NCBI GenBank assembly: GCA_946902985.2
Contig: OX336389.2
Location: 1,080,211,788 to 1,080,275,787 of the forward strand
Length of the DNA stretch: 64,000 bases
Source: Meconema thalassinum
Taxonomy: Eukaryota; Arthropoda; Insecta; Orthoptera; Tettigoniidae
Direction of reading: 5' to 3'
Within the stretch, counting starts at the first letter, position 1. Each line of letters starts with the position of its first letter. Position numbers and translations under genes: made by a program. Under the pieces are notes generated by a model. The model searched no databases. It saw only the letters and a list, made by a program, of their open reading frames with translations, and was not told the DNA's origin. Positions 1-11,340 of this stretch are shown here, in pieces.

Positions 1-189
1 TGAAAATGCCGGATGCAGTTTCCGGTGAAACGTCGGAAGATAATAACCTGCCTCGACCACGGCCTAGAATCCAGACAACTTGAACATACAGTAGTTATGA
101 ACGCCGGCTGTGAAAGCATAAGCTGTTATATTAGCACATAGACTGATTTAAATACTGCCATCTAGGTTTCCTTACTTACTTACTTACTT

Positions 190-400
190 CGTTATGTTTA
201 AAAAGCTGGGACATAACGAATAGTAGAGACGATCTGTTGCAGATATTTGATTATTGATCTCAGCATTTATCTTCTCATCTTCCGAGATTGTCGCACTATG
301 GTACTTGAATGTCTGCACTTTTTCGAATTTCTTTCCGTGAACTTCAAGATTCAGGTCACTCTTCTTCCTGGAAACTACCGTACTTTTGGACTTTTATGCC
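190..400 (-). pseudogene. LINE reverse transcriptase fragment (post-catalytic region)
   Basis: Read on the minus strand, this segment gives about 65 codons typical of non-LTR reverse transcriptases just after the catalytic palm: a Lys-Ser-Lys-Ser-Thr-Val-Val-Ser-Arg-Lys start, then KFEKVQTFKY, ISEDEKINAEI and a LYYSLCPSFLN end. These match the usual K-T-K-V-M / F-K-Y-L-G / L-Y-Y-S-L motifs of such LINEs. The frame is open here, but an in-frame stop lies just upstream, near 400, and nothing recognisable follows below 190, where the sequence runs into a CTTA microsatellite (about 173-191). The catalytic Y/FADD motif and the endonuclease are absent. It is a dead fragment, recognised by motif memory only. 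Confidence 0.7.
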
Positions 401-574
401 CTTATAACCATTCCCACTTTATGCATTTCTTGGTTCCAGATATCCATATTGTACTAGAGATCCCTAAGACATGATGATGATGATAATTGTTGTTTTAAGG
501 GGCCTAACATCTAGGTTATCGGACCCTAATGGTCTGGGTGATAGCGAAACTGTCAATGAAGTGGAAACCAGACC

Positions 575-1235
575 GAAAATTAAGTGAGAAGGAAAATACT
601 TACAAAAAGGAACTCAGATTGAAACTACTCACAAAAAGGAGAGCGGTAAGACTTAGAAAAGGAAATTTAGAACGAAAATACTCACAAAAGGAATTGATAG
701 AAAAAAGCCGCACAAAATGGAGGTTAAGTTCAAAATACGCACAACACGCAATGCACAGTCGAAATACCTAAAAAATGCAATTGAAATTCAAAATACTTAC
801 AAAATGCAATTGAAATTACAAATGCTTACAAAATGTATGGTAGATTCAAACTACTCAATTGGATGGACAATACTTACTTATTTACTTACTTAGGTTGAAA
901 ATATTTACAAAATGTAATTTAGATTCAAAATTCCCACAAAATGCAACTGAGAATCAAAATACTTGCAAAATGCACACCCTACAAAATGCAATTTAGATTG
1001 AAAATACTTGCAAAAAGCGGTATGGGTTGAAAATACAAAATGCAATTGAAATTCAAAATACTCATAAAGGTTCCACCCCTATATTGAAAGACTTACTAAA
1101 AACCAATTTAGATTTTCAAGCCTTACAAAATGCAATTGAGGTTGAAAACACTCGCAAAATGCAATTTAGATCGAAAAAAAAACGTACAAAAAGCAACGTA
1201 GATTGAAAATACCTACAAAATGGAGTGTAAATGCA
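575..1235. repeat. Degenerate A-rich minisatellite, unit about 30 bp
   Basis: The words CTTACAAAATGCAATT and GATTCAAAATACTTAC recur many times at spacings near 30 bp with heavy divergence. Composition is strongly purine/A-rich on the plus strand. A short open frame across it is a by-product of repetition. The end is not sharp and fades into A-rich sequence before 1300. Confidence 0.65.
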
Positions 1236-1394
1236 GAAAATAAAAAGATAAATGGAATTTAGATACACTGGGGACGTATTAAAAAGTGCGGGAAACTTAA
1301 AGAGAAAAGGATATATAATGAAAAGAAAACAAGAGTTCTGACCCCTCGAAGAAGGAGGGATCAGGAAAGATGAGACAAGGGCAAATTTAGGCGG

Positions 1395-1590
1395 GAAAGT
1401 GAAAGACTCTCTAGGCCGCGGATACCCTAATACAGTCGGGGTCGGAAAAGAACAAGAGTTGACCAAGGGAGGTCGACAGGAAAGAAGACAGAGAGGAGCT
1501 CGGCACAAGTATGTGGAAGCCATGCCGGACTCAGCTGGGGTCCCGTGGTCGCCAACCCACGTCCCACTAGATGTGAGACCCTGGGGGGAT
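1395..1590. other. GC-richer block next to the hAT insertion, unknown origin
   Basis: This block is clearly more GC-rich than its flanks (words such as CAGTCGGGGTCGGAAAAG and GGTCGCCAACCCACGTCCC) and stops at the 8-bp target duplication of the hAT-like element. The bases beyond the far duplication (after 19784) continue the same locus. It looks like the end of an older dispersed repeat. I cannot name it, and I see no convincing coding frame. Confidence 0.35.
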
Positions 1591-1639
1591 CCCTAAGACA
1601 GGGCTGGCATGCGAAGCGATATGTATTATCAATTTAAAT

Positions 1640-1876
1640 TAGAGTCGCGCAATGAAATTTTCAAATGGAATAACATTTCATTCCTGGCGCGAAGTAAAAT
1701 TCAACTCAGACTTTTAATATCACCCCCAGTGCGTAGTAATATTCGTTTAAAGACTTTTAATGTCGCTCTCGGCGTGAAATAAACTTCGATTCAGACTTTT
1801 AATTTCGCTCCTGGCACGAAATAAAATTCGATTCAGACTTCCAATTTCGCTACCGGCGTGAAATAAAATTCCTTAC
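1640..1876 (+). repeat. 42-bp tandem array, left arm part 1
   Basis: About five monomers sit at an exact 42-bp pitch (landmarks near 1686, 1728, 1770, 1812, 1854). Each monomer contains a small palindrome, TTTCGCTCCTGGCACGAAA-like, followed by ATAAAATTCG and CAGACTTTTAA. The array is cut at 1876 by the Gypsy insertion and resumes at 17967 in the same orientation and phase. Confidence 0.85.
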
Positions 1877-2525
1877 TGTGCCCTTTCAGCAAGAAATATG
1901 CAAATCACAGTATGCCAGCATTGCTCAATTCGGGATTTTCGGGGTTGTAGTATGTTCTCCCACTCTGTGACTTACACATTTTGGATTAAATAGAGGATAC
2001 ACTTGCAAAAATAACAACAAAATCAACTCCTATTTCAAAACATTTCATTAACCAAAAATTATGGCGCTACAAACAAAAAAACACATAAACTTCTGACCAA
2101 AATCCTTCTACTCGTTCAAAGTGAACAAGGAATAATCTAAGAATTAAACAAATATTATATTAAAATCCATGGTTTCCTTTAAACCAACAACTCATAATTA
2201 TTTTCACTTCCATAAAGTATCTATCTTAAAGTTCCATATAACCACGAGCTCCTTTGGCTCGATACTTTCCACTAATAACGGTGTCATTCTTTTGTACACC
2301 TCAATACTATTTTTATAGTTTCTTATCATCAAAACAAATATATAATTTCATTTAAAGTACATGTTAATTCTCTACTTAAATGTTTGGGCACTTCACATGT
2401 TCTCAACATTACCATCTCTCTCAAGTTTTACAAATTCACTACAGTGATCGGGAAAATACTTGTGTACCCCAGAGTTATAAAGATTACTTGACAAAGTCAA
2501 AAACTATGATTACTCCCAGAATCTA

Positions 2526-3990
2526 CACACATCAAAAAAAGTTTTGCATCACCTCGGTTCCAAGAGTTCCGGAACCTTTAAATACAAAGGGAATAGAGAT
2601 CAACACAAACAACATTTCAGCTCGTTTTATTGCTCATGAGACCCACACATTGCATGTTGTACCATCATACAGCTAGACTTTCAGCATTTGTGGTCCAGAT
2701 TGCAGTACACACCACTACCTCTAATACCCAGTAGCACGTCCTCTTGCATTGATGCATGCCTGTATTCGTCGTGGCATACTATCCACAAGTTCATCAAGAC
2801 ACTGTTGGTCCAAATTGTCCCACTCCTCAACGACAATTCGGCGTAAATCTCTCAGAGTGGTTGGTGGGTCAAGACGTCCATAAACAGCCCTTTTCAACAT
2901 ATCCCAGGCATGTTCGATAGGGTTCATGTCTGGCGAACATGCTGGCCACTGTAGTCGAGCGATGTCGTTATCTTGAAGGAACGCATTCACAAGATGTGCA
3001 CGATGAGGTCGAGAATTGTCGTCCATGAAGACAAATGCCTCTCCAATATTCTGCCGATATGGGTGCACTATGGGTCGGAGGATGTCATTCAGGTATCGTA
3101 AAGCCGTTTCGGAGCCTTCCATGACCACCAGTGGCGTACGTCGGCCCCACATAATGCCACCCCAAAACATCAGGGAACCACCACCTTGCTGCACTCGCTG
3201 GACAGTGTGTCTAAGACGTTCAGCCTGACCAGGGTGCCTCCAAACACGTCTCCGACGATTGTCTGGTTGAAGGCATATGCGACACTCATCGGTGAAGAGA
3301 ACGTGATGCCAATTCTGTGGGGTCCATTCAGCATGTTGTTGGGCCCATCTGTACCGCGCTGCATGGTGTCGGGGTTGCAAAGCTGGACCTCGCCATGGAC
3401 GTCGGGAGTGAAGTTGCGCATCATGCAGCCTATTGCGCACAGTTTGAGTTGAAACACGACGTCCTGTGGCTGAACGAAACGCATTATTCAACATGGTGGC
3501 ATTGCTGTCAGGGTTCCTCCGAGCGGCAATCCGTAAGTAGCGGTCATCCACTACAGTAGTAGCCCTTGGGCGGCCTGAGCGAGGCCTGTCATCGACAGTT
3601 CCTGTATCTCTGTACCTCCTCCATGTCCGAACAACATCGCTTTGGTTCACTCTGAGACGCCTGGAAACTTCCCTTGTTGAGAGCCCTTCTTGACACAAAG
3701 TAACAATGCGGACGCGATCGAACTGCGGTATTGACCTTCTAGGCATGGTAGAACTACAGACAACATGAGCAGCGTACCTTCGTCCTGGTGGAATGACTGG
3801 AACTGATCGGCTGTCGTACCCCCTCCGTCTAATAGGCCCTGCTCATGCATGGTTGTTTACATCTTTGAGCAGTTTTAGTGACATCTATGAACAGTCAAAG
3901 GGACTGTATCTTTGATACAATATACACAGTCAACGTCTATATGCCGGAGATCTGGGAACCGAGGTGATGCAAAACCTTTTTTGATGTGTG
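2526..3990 (-). mobile_element. Tc1-type transposon, 1,465 bp, apparently intact
   Basis: Inverted repeats of about 36 bp (CACACATCAAAAAAA, then GTTTTGCATCACCTCGGTTC) lie at both ends and differ at about one base. TA dinucleotides flank the element at 2524-2525 and 3991-3992, and the other Gypsy LTR has a single TA there. It encodes one full-length transposase. Intact coding, near-identical ends and a clean empty site all point to a recent insertion. This copy could still be autonomous. Confidence 0.95.
2721..3746 (-). CDS. Tc1-type DD34E transposase, full length
   Basis: A 341-residue protein with an uninterrupted frame and an ATG start. It would cut and paste its own transposon by binding the inverted repeats and catalysing DNA strand transfer at TA sites in the nucleus. 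Residues 1-50 form a helix-turn-helix, a GRPR-like linker (SGRPRA) lies at about 57-62, and a second helix-turn-helix follows to about 110. The catalytic triad is visible: D153 in VLFTDE, D243 in FMDDN, and E278 in CSPDMNPIEHAWD. Exactly 34 residues separate the last two, the Tc1 spacing. Family length is about 340 residues, so nothing is missing. The usual Ser after TDE is Cys here. It lies centrally between the inverted repeats of its element. Confidence 0.95.
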   Translation of the reverse strand: MPRRSIPQFDRVRIVTLCQEGLSTREVSRRLRVNQSDVVRTWRRYRDTGTVDDRPRSGRPRATTVVDDRYLRIAARRNPDSNATMLNNAFRSATGRRVSTQTVRNRLHDAQLHSRRPWRGPALQPRHHAARYRWAQQHAEWTPQNWHHVLFTDECRICLQPDNRRRRVWRHPGQAERLRHTVQRVQQGGGSLMFWGGIMWGRRTPLVVMEGSETALRYLNDILRPIVHPYRQNIGEAFVFMDDNSRPHRAHLVNAFLQDNDIARLQWPACSPDMNPIEHAWDMLKRAVYGRLDPPTTLRDLRRIVVEEWDNLDQQCLDELVDSMPRRIQACINARGRATGY

Positions 3991-6900
3991 TAGTTATCTT
4001 CATTAAACTCATGGAATACTACGTCCATACAACATTACAATAGGTATTTTTATTTATTTATTTGTCTTATAAGACCATTATCACATAAGAAAACTACGAT
4101 CTGAACTGGCAAGCGATAATTTCAATCTACATGGACCTCGGTTCAAAGCCCGGGTCATTAACAACTTTTAAACACTCACGGTGTATTTATTACTTCTTAC
4201 AGACGGCCTTCACCGACCCTCCTCCTACTAGGGTCTGACCGTACACTTGAGCGAGATTTATGACTGTGAGGGTAACTTCCCGTCTAGTCTGCGTGTGGGA
4301 GCTATACTCAATGCTTTTAAAACAAATCTTTCTTTCTTTTCAGTTCTCTGGGGAGACCTGGCATTTTACTTCTCTTATTTACTTTCAACAACATTATTAG
4401 GCTCATAAACCACTTTCGTAACCTTGGCATTTATTAATTATGAAGGGTCCTCATTGATTGGGAAGAGTAATACACATTCTGCGACGAATACTTAGGGGCT
4501 TCAACAACAAGACGATTCTAGGTTCGAATCTCTTAACATGCCTCGGGAACCATTCCCACCTTGGAGGACTTATACAAAATGCGATTTAGGGTCGGCCGTG
4601 GCCTACATGACCTACGCTCATAATACCATACATTTGCTCCCTATTACAATATAATAACACACACATGGCCTCGTGATCTACGTCACTTATTGGAGGACTT
4701 ACAACATAGCTCAATTTACCGCAATCAACTACCCCTCATAAGTAATTTACCAAGTACATTTAGATTCTACGCATACCTAGCGTGACATTTTATTTTAATT
4801 TCGCTCCATTGTGCTATACATTATTTTAAAGCCTAGCGTCTTCCAAAGAACTGATGAATTCCATATTAACAATTGATAATGTATCTCAATTTTTATATTA
4901 ATCTTTTCCCTTAACAATAATCGCTCTATTTTTAAGAACATGCATTAACATCATATCTTATACTTTTATTAAGGCTCCAACGCTCTTATTTTCATATCAT
5001 TCAATTTAATCTTTATTTATATTTCCTTTATATTATTATTATTATTATTAGTACGCTTGCTTTTATAACATTCGTCAAATACACTGACATTTTATTCCAT
5101 ACATTTCCTCTACAGGATTTATTCATTCACATAATTATTTATAATTTCTCAAATTTTATTTGTTCAGACCGCGTTCTTATTCCGTTATTAGTTATTTAGA
5201 AACATCCCTCTACTCAAAACTCCGGTGGATTTGTACACAAACACTTCCCCGACACCAAAACATAATGAAAATCTTTACTCACATGTTTTAGGTCGTTCCC
5301 TGACCTTCCTTCTCGTGCGATACGTCATTTTGCCCACTCTTTTAAATTACTCCATCTTGTACAAATTCATTGCATGTACATACATATCTTGACACATATT
5401 TAACACGTATACATTTAACACTGATAATATTTTAAATACACTGGTGTATCCGTTTAGAACACACAATAAAAACACTGAAAATATATTACTTTTAACACAA
5501 AATCTTGATATATTTACACTTCACAAATTCAAATCACTAGGCTGCTATTATGCCTATCACACGTGACTTCTTGACCTCCCGTCTCCAAGGGTGAAATTTA
5601 GTAATGTCGGCTTCCTATCCTGCAGAATATGAAAGTCTCGAACCATCTACTTCCTCCCTGGAATAATTCTCCTTCGAATCCCGTTCCTGACGATCTGCTA
5701 TTTCTCTGACTCGAACGGCTCCCCTTTAGATCCTATTGATTGATCTTAGCGAAAGTCTGTTCTGTTCACGGTCCCCTCGATAAACTATCGGTGACCTATG
5801 GATTTTTAGCAACTAATACTTCTCGTAACTTAGTGCCTTCTAATAGTTCATCTGCTTCCTTGAAACAATGTCTATAGTTTCCTTCTCTTCTTCGCTTATT
5901 CGGTTCTCGAACTTCTATTCTTCTAGAATACTTTGCGAACCTTATTCTGTCTGTCCCTGCTCGGGTTCTTTAAATTTGATAAAATGTTTATCTCGCTGTT
6001 ACGGTACTTCGGTACGTTATGATACTTTTGGTCATATTTTAAGACCTATCGCCCTGGTTCTAAGTTCGCAGCCTGCTTCGACTGTAATTAATGAACTTTT
6101 CACGGTAAACTTTCTACTGTCGGACCTAAATCCTGTAACTAGGATTTTCCTAATTCTCAACACGGCGATACTGTAATATTACTTCTTTGCAACTCCTTAC
6201 GGATGCACGTAAGTTATTGATACCGCGACGCCCTTGGCTGTCGGATATTGTCTATGCGATGTGATACAGTATCTCCCCTCAAGGAGTACTGGTAAACTGC
6301 CTTCGATGTGTTACAGCGTGACGCCCCCTCACGGACTGTCGGAATACTGCATGATTGGTCTGGCTTGGCCTGGACTTTTATACTATTTAGTCAAAAATAA
6401 ATAAAATCCCAGTCCTTTTCGTGACCAACTTTTGAAATAATTGTCGCACAATTATAAAATTTATATCTCCAGAAAGCTCGTCTTCCAAACGTCAAATGAT
6501 CTCACTGCGCATAAGAATCGATCGTGCATTTCTGAGATATTAATTAATTTTTAGTCTTCAGCTGCGTGGGTGGTGCTGTTCATTTTTAAATTCCCCACTC
6601 CTCGGGTCTCAGTAATTCCCCGATGACGTCTGCTGCGTTTGCACTTCTCTCCTGTGCAATTATTAAAAGCTTTTTCTTTACACAAAAATCTCTAATCCGA
6701 AATGATTCACAGTACTGTATTTATTTACTTACTTTTATTCCTGCAAATGGGTTAAATTTAATTATTCTTCTTCTGGCACAGCGGCGCTGTTGCCGTTTAA
6801 TGCAAGGTAAGCTCAATTTCCGAGTCGTGTTTCTCTGTCTTACAGTCGAAACTTTCCACTCAGTCTATTAATACTCATGACCGGCTCCTTATCAATGAGT

Positions 6901-7072
6901 CAGGAGGCATGATCTCATTTCCTGAACACCTGGGTCCAGCTTCTTGCGCAACGTTATGCTAGAATCCTTGCTTGAAATCTCTCTACGTTCCATTAGAGAC
7001 TGTATGTTTTTTTCATTCCTTTCACAAAATACATGGATTCGACCCCTTTTGATCCAATGGTACATGGGTTCA

Positions 7073-7088
7073 TCTCTCCCCTCCTTAG
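7073..7088 (-). other. Polypurine tract of the Gypsy element
   Basis: On the minus strand the bases immediately before the 3' LTR read CTAAGGAGGGGAGAGA, an almost pure purine run ending at the LTR's TG. This is the expected position and composition of the primer for plus-strand DNA synthesis in LTR retrotransposons. Confidence 0.8.
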
Positions 7089-7340
7089 GTAAATAAATTT
7101 TCGAGAAATTTTGAGGAAATTTATTTCAATTATTCATAAAAATCTTATTTTTCTTTTAACTGTCGAAGCCATCATAACGTTCATCCGTAACCTTCTGATT
7201 TTTATTCCTTTAAAATCCCACGATAATTTGGTTTTTCCATCTTTTAAGTCATATCCGGTAATTGTGTAGGTTGGGTACGCTCTGTCCCTACCCTTTCTTT
7301 CCTTTTTTTATTTGTCTGGACTACAAGTCTCCAGAACCTC

Positions 7341-8165
7341 ATTCTTCTTTACGGGTGTGGTCTATCCCTACCCGTTTCTTTATTTCATCATTCTCCTTTC
7401 TTAAATTGAAATTTTCTTCTTCAACAAAATCAATTATTTCTTTTATTTCCCAATACAATTTCTCCAATTCGCATTCTCACTCGAATGGTTGAGCTCTGTT
7501 TCCTTTTTCTACCTTATTCTCGTTTCTATCAAAAGTGGATTCATCTCTAAATTGTTCCATATCCAGGGCTTGTTCATTGGCTTCATCGAAGTCTTTGGGA
7601 GGGTAATATACTTTTAAATTCGCTGAGTTCATAGTCACTTCGTGATTCGTTTCACAGTGCCGAATTCTATAGGCATTATTTCTCAAATCTCTTATTATTT
7701 GATACGGTCCGTGGTACATTTTCTGGAAATTTTGTACACGCGGTTCCCTGGATCCGAAATGGCTGGTCTTTTTACTAACACCATTTCTCCTGCTAATAGT
7801 GGCCGATGATACCTCTTGTGCCTATTTCTTCTTTGCCTCCTGTCGGCTTGAGCTTTTAGATGCTCAAAGGCTCTTCTAATACGTACATCTCTTCCCGGCT
7901 GAGTGTCTGCTGGCCTAGGAATTACCAGACTCCAAGGTCTCTCTGGTTGCTCATTCCGATGTAACGTTATTGGTATCTCTCCCGTAGATTCATGGATTGT
8001 GTTGTTTATACAAAATTCGATAATATCCAAGATGTCTATCCACTTCCAATTTCCTTCGGCACAGTATATCCTACAATACTTGGCCGTCTCCCTCATCACT
8101 CTTTCTACAGGATTGGCCTCAGGATGGCGAATACTTGACAAAATCTGACGTATTCCTAGTCTTTC
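7341..8165 (-). pseudogene. Gypsy integrase, catalytic end and C-terminal region
   Basis: This continues pol after an in-frame stop. It begins with the third catalytic segment of integrase (HPEANPVERV, where the Glu lies about 35 residues after the second Asp). It then has typical Ty3/Gypsy integrase sequence and a C-terminal MYHGPYQIIRD block like the SH3-like GPY/F tail. A single-base shift lies near 7728-7740, just before that block. A TGA at 7477-7479 may be the natural end. Reading past it gives about 45 more acidic, Lys/Glu-rich codons of coiled-coil character before the next stop near 7341. Whether that tail belongs to the active ancestor is unknown. Confidence 0.85.
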
Positions 8166-10949
8166 TTATTCTTGTCTGAACTCTACACTGGTAAAACAAC
8201 TACCGTGATCCGACAACAAATTCTCGGGTTTTCCCAGAATCGGTATCACTTTTTCTTTGAGTCGTTTCAACACCTGTTTGGTACTAGTCTTCTGTATGGG
8301 AGCAAGGACAACCATTTTTGTGAAGACATCCATAGCCACCATTATGTGTCGATTTCCTCGCCTAGCCTTGGGCAAAGGTCCGAAATTATCAATAGAAGTG
8401 ATTTGACCTGGCCTCTCGGGTAGCAATGGTATCGGCTTTTGTCTCATCAAAAATGCGTTTGGTTTAATCCTTTGACATAGATCACATGTTTTTAGCGTAT
8501 CCCTTACAGTCTCTCTCAGTCTCGGCCATATAAATGCTTCCTTTAGCATCGAGACTGTTTTGTCGACTCCCATATGTCCGAACGATCTATGGGCTAACCA
8601 TACTATTTTCCTCTGCAAAATCACAGGTACAACAATCCTTAATCGTGTATGGTCAGAGTCCACAAACTTATATAACAATCCATTATAGAATGTGTAGTCT
8701 TGAGCTATCTTATTAGCTTCCGTGTACGCCGGTGTTCCCCTTATCAAACTTCCTTCAAGGAACGATATGAGCATGTTCATCCATGGATCCTCACGTTGTC
8801 GTTGACCAATACTTCTTAACTCATTCAGAGTACGCTGATCCCTGTCGTCCAAATCAATAGCCATTACTTCCTCTTCTGTGGACTCTGGCTGTCTACTTAA
8901 ATAATCTGGAACTACATTTTCTTTTCCTGGGCAGTATTCTATCTTTACGTCAAACTGTTGAATGTATAAAGCCCAACGCATCAACCTTTGACTGGATAAA
9001 TCAGTCTTCATCAAAAAGGTTAAGGCTTTATGATCCGTCCTTAAAGTGACTTGAAACCCATATACGATCTTTCGCCAATATTGCAACGCGTGCAATATCG
9101 CTAACAGCTCGATTTCGCTGATCGTATAATTTTTCTCGTGTGGTTTCAGTCTCCGACTTGTGAAAGCTAGATAATTTTTCTTATCAGGGTTATCCGGGTT
9201 TTCCTGATATAGCATTGCCCCTCTTCCAATCTGGGATGCATCTGTTTGAATGATAAATCTCTGATTAAAATCATGATATCCTAGCTTCACATAGTTTAAA
9301 AGCATTTCCTTGGCCTCCACAAATGCTTTTTCTGTTTCCTCCGTCCATTTCCACTTGCCCCCCTTCTTCAGAAGGTCCTGTAGTGGTGCAACAGTTTTTG
9401 TATATGATGGACAATGTCCTGAGAAAAATCCAATCAATCCCAAAAACTGGCGAACGTTCTTCACCTTCAAAGGCCTTAGAAAATCTCTTATCGATTCTAA
9501 TTTGCATGGATTTGGTTTAACACCATCCTTGTCAATCACATGCCCTAAAAATGTTACTTGTCTTTGACAAAAATTTGACTTCTTTAAATTGATTTTAAAA
9601 TTAGCCCTTCTTAAGTCTTCCAATAATTTCTTTAACTTTTCTAAATGTTCCTCAATGTTCTCCGAGGTAAGCAAAATATCATCAACATAACGAATAGTAC
9701 AATCTTTCACTTCCTCTGACAGGTTACGATCAAGCGCTCTTATTAAGGCAGATCCCGCGGTCTTCAATCCAAACGGACATCTCTTGAAGCAGTATGTTTG
9801 TTGGTCGAACTGAAATCCAGTCAACAGGCTGGTTTTCTCTTCCAGTTCGAGATGATGATACGAAGCAGTCATGTCAATATTTGTGAAAATCTTCTTGCCT
9901 TTGAATTTCTTCAGTATTTCTTTTATGGGTGGTGCCGAATCATTTTCTGATATGATTTTTGCATTTAAATTCCTGGCATCTAAACACACCCTTACTGAGC
10001 CATCCGGTTTACTCACAATCACTAATGGACTAACATATGGTGTCGCCATTTTTTCTATAACACCTGCATTCATCATCTCCTGCAGTGTTTTCTTCGTTTG
10101 TGGGTAATGTTTTTCCGCAACCGGGTATGGTTTTTGTCTGAACGGTGCCCAATCATTGACTTGGAACGCGTATTTAAAATTTTCAATCTTCCCTGGCTTG
10201 GAATCAAATACGTCCCTAAAATTTAATAATAATTCCTTTAATTGTTCCTTATTTTCGAGGTTAACTTTAGCTTCCTCTATTTTTCCTGACAGGTTGGTCT
10301 TGAACTCAGTTTCCAAATTATCTTCGAGTTCTATGTTGAGGACTTCAAATATCTTTTCTATGTCCTTATAACCTTCCTCAGTTACTTCTTCCACATGCCA
10401 TACCTGTTCTCCTATTTTCGCTTCCTGTTCCTGTAGGTTAATGTTTTGTTCATCCACATCCTCTCTTTGAATTCTAATGCAATTTTGCGCTAGGTCTATG
10501 ATGACCTTGTTCTCACGGATAAAATCAATACCTAATATGACATTATACGGCAATTGATTTACCAGCAAAAAGCATTGCGAAATTTCAGCGTTACCCATGA
10601 TCAAATCGATGTATACCTGAAATTTACATGTTAAAGATTTTTCAGGAATAATCCCCTTAATCTTTACACTTGATGTGGGAATTTTTAATACGCGGCCTCT
10701 TGTTTCCAATTCATTTAGAAGGGTTTGCGTAATTAAACTTATTGTGGATCCGGTATCAATTAATGCCCTGACCAGTAATCCTTCTATCCTCAGCATAATT
10801 ATGGGTAGTTCTCTTTTAATAGGTGGGATTTCTCCCACATCCTCATTAATTAGCTCATCTGGTCTTGCTATCCAATTTACAATTTCTACCTCCTCCCAGC
10901 TCCTGGTATGTTTCCACTTTTGACGATTTAAATTTGAAGTTTTTTTTAA
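8166..10949 (-). pseudogene. Gypsy pol: protease, reverse transcriptase, RNase H, integrase N-part
   Basis: The open frame covers at least 890 codons and has no ATG in the right place. It continues upstream to about 10949, where it is in the -1 frame relative to the end of gag across a run of eight A, so expression by frameshifting is likely. Counting residues from 10838: retropepsin ALIDTGS at 25-31; RT with VRVCLDARNLN near 283 and the catalytic YVDD at 384-387; RNase H with TDAS near 532 and TDHKA near 601; integrase zinc finger H750, H755, C785, C788; integrase core Asp817 and Asp877. It ends at an in-frame TAA (8166-8168) just before the third catalytic residue, which makes the integrase defective in this copy. 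Confidence 0.93.
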
Positions 10950-11340
10950 TCCTGAGGGCTTCCTTTCCCCTCATTCTTCAATTGAGCTTGTAGCTCCAGG
11001 CTTTGAGCTCCGTCTAGTCGGTCGGGTGATATCCGGTTCTTTATTGCCTCACTCCAACGGACTTTTTGCCTTTCAGGTTCGTCTGGTCGTTCATTCATGT
11101 AACGAAGACTTTCCTGATATCTTTCTTCTATTTCGGCCCGATATTCATCATCCCTATCCTCTGGCCTTACGTTCCTTCTGGGATAATTCTCCCATTTCTT
11201 TCGGTTATCTTGCCTCTGATGGTTATTGTTATAGGGTGGCTCTCTTGTTGCCTATAACCCGTGTTCCTAGGATTTCTTCCTCGATATCCTCCTCTGTAAT
11301 ATGGCTGTATTCCCCTAGGATCTTGGTGCCCATACTCTCA
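10947..11340 (-). pseudogene. C-terminal end of Gypsy gag, Arg-rich, no CCHC finger
   Basis: After the TGA at 11338-11340, the same frame runs on through an Arg/Gly/Tyr/Gln-rich stretch (YRGGYRGRNPRN and similar). A one-base shift near 11240 then leads into a charged segment of about 95 codons ending at TAA beside the pol start. No CX2CX4HX4C zinc knuckle is visible in any frame. The basic RGG-like stretch may do the RNA-binding job instead. The breaks are a TGA where a Trp codon is a likely ancestor and one indel. Confidence 0.6.

Larger units (their letters stand above)
1877..7072 (-). repeat. Gypsy 3' LTR, carrying a Tc1 insertion
   Basis: On the plus strand it starts TGTGCCCTTTCAGCAAG and ends CATGGGTTCA. 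Without the Tc1 insertion and its extra TA it is about 3,729 bp, close to the 3,725-bp partner LTR. By eye I count about 33 differences between the two, roughly 0.9%. It is AT-rich with an ATT microsatellite near 5033. Short open frames inside it (for example 5868-6176 and 6623-6871) occur almost unchanged in the other LTR and show no codon conservation or known motif, so I do not call them genes. Confidence 0.95.

Noticed and set aside
1640..1876. Regular 42-bp repeats that could suggest a CRISPR-like array
   Set aside because: There are no unique spacers; the monomers are contiguous tandem copies within a hAT-like foldback arm in a eukaryotic setting.
3016..3559. Plus-strand open frames across 3016-3559
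   Set aside because: They are antisense shadows of the intact Tc1 transposase on the minus strand.
5868..6871. Open frames inside the Gypsy LTR (also seen in the other LTR near 16865 and 17512)
   Set aside because: They are in non-coding LTR sequence, are repeated because the LTR is repeated, and have no recognisable domain.
7073..7476. Possible envelope gene downstream of Gypsy pol
   Set aside because: The interval is about 400 bp with stops in all frames apart from a short acidic continuation of pol; no signal peptide or transmembrane segment.
10930..10960. Canonical -1 slippery heptamer at the gag-pol junction
   Set aside because: Pol is in the -1 frame and a run of eight A is present, but no heptamer in the correct phase precedes the gag stop.
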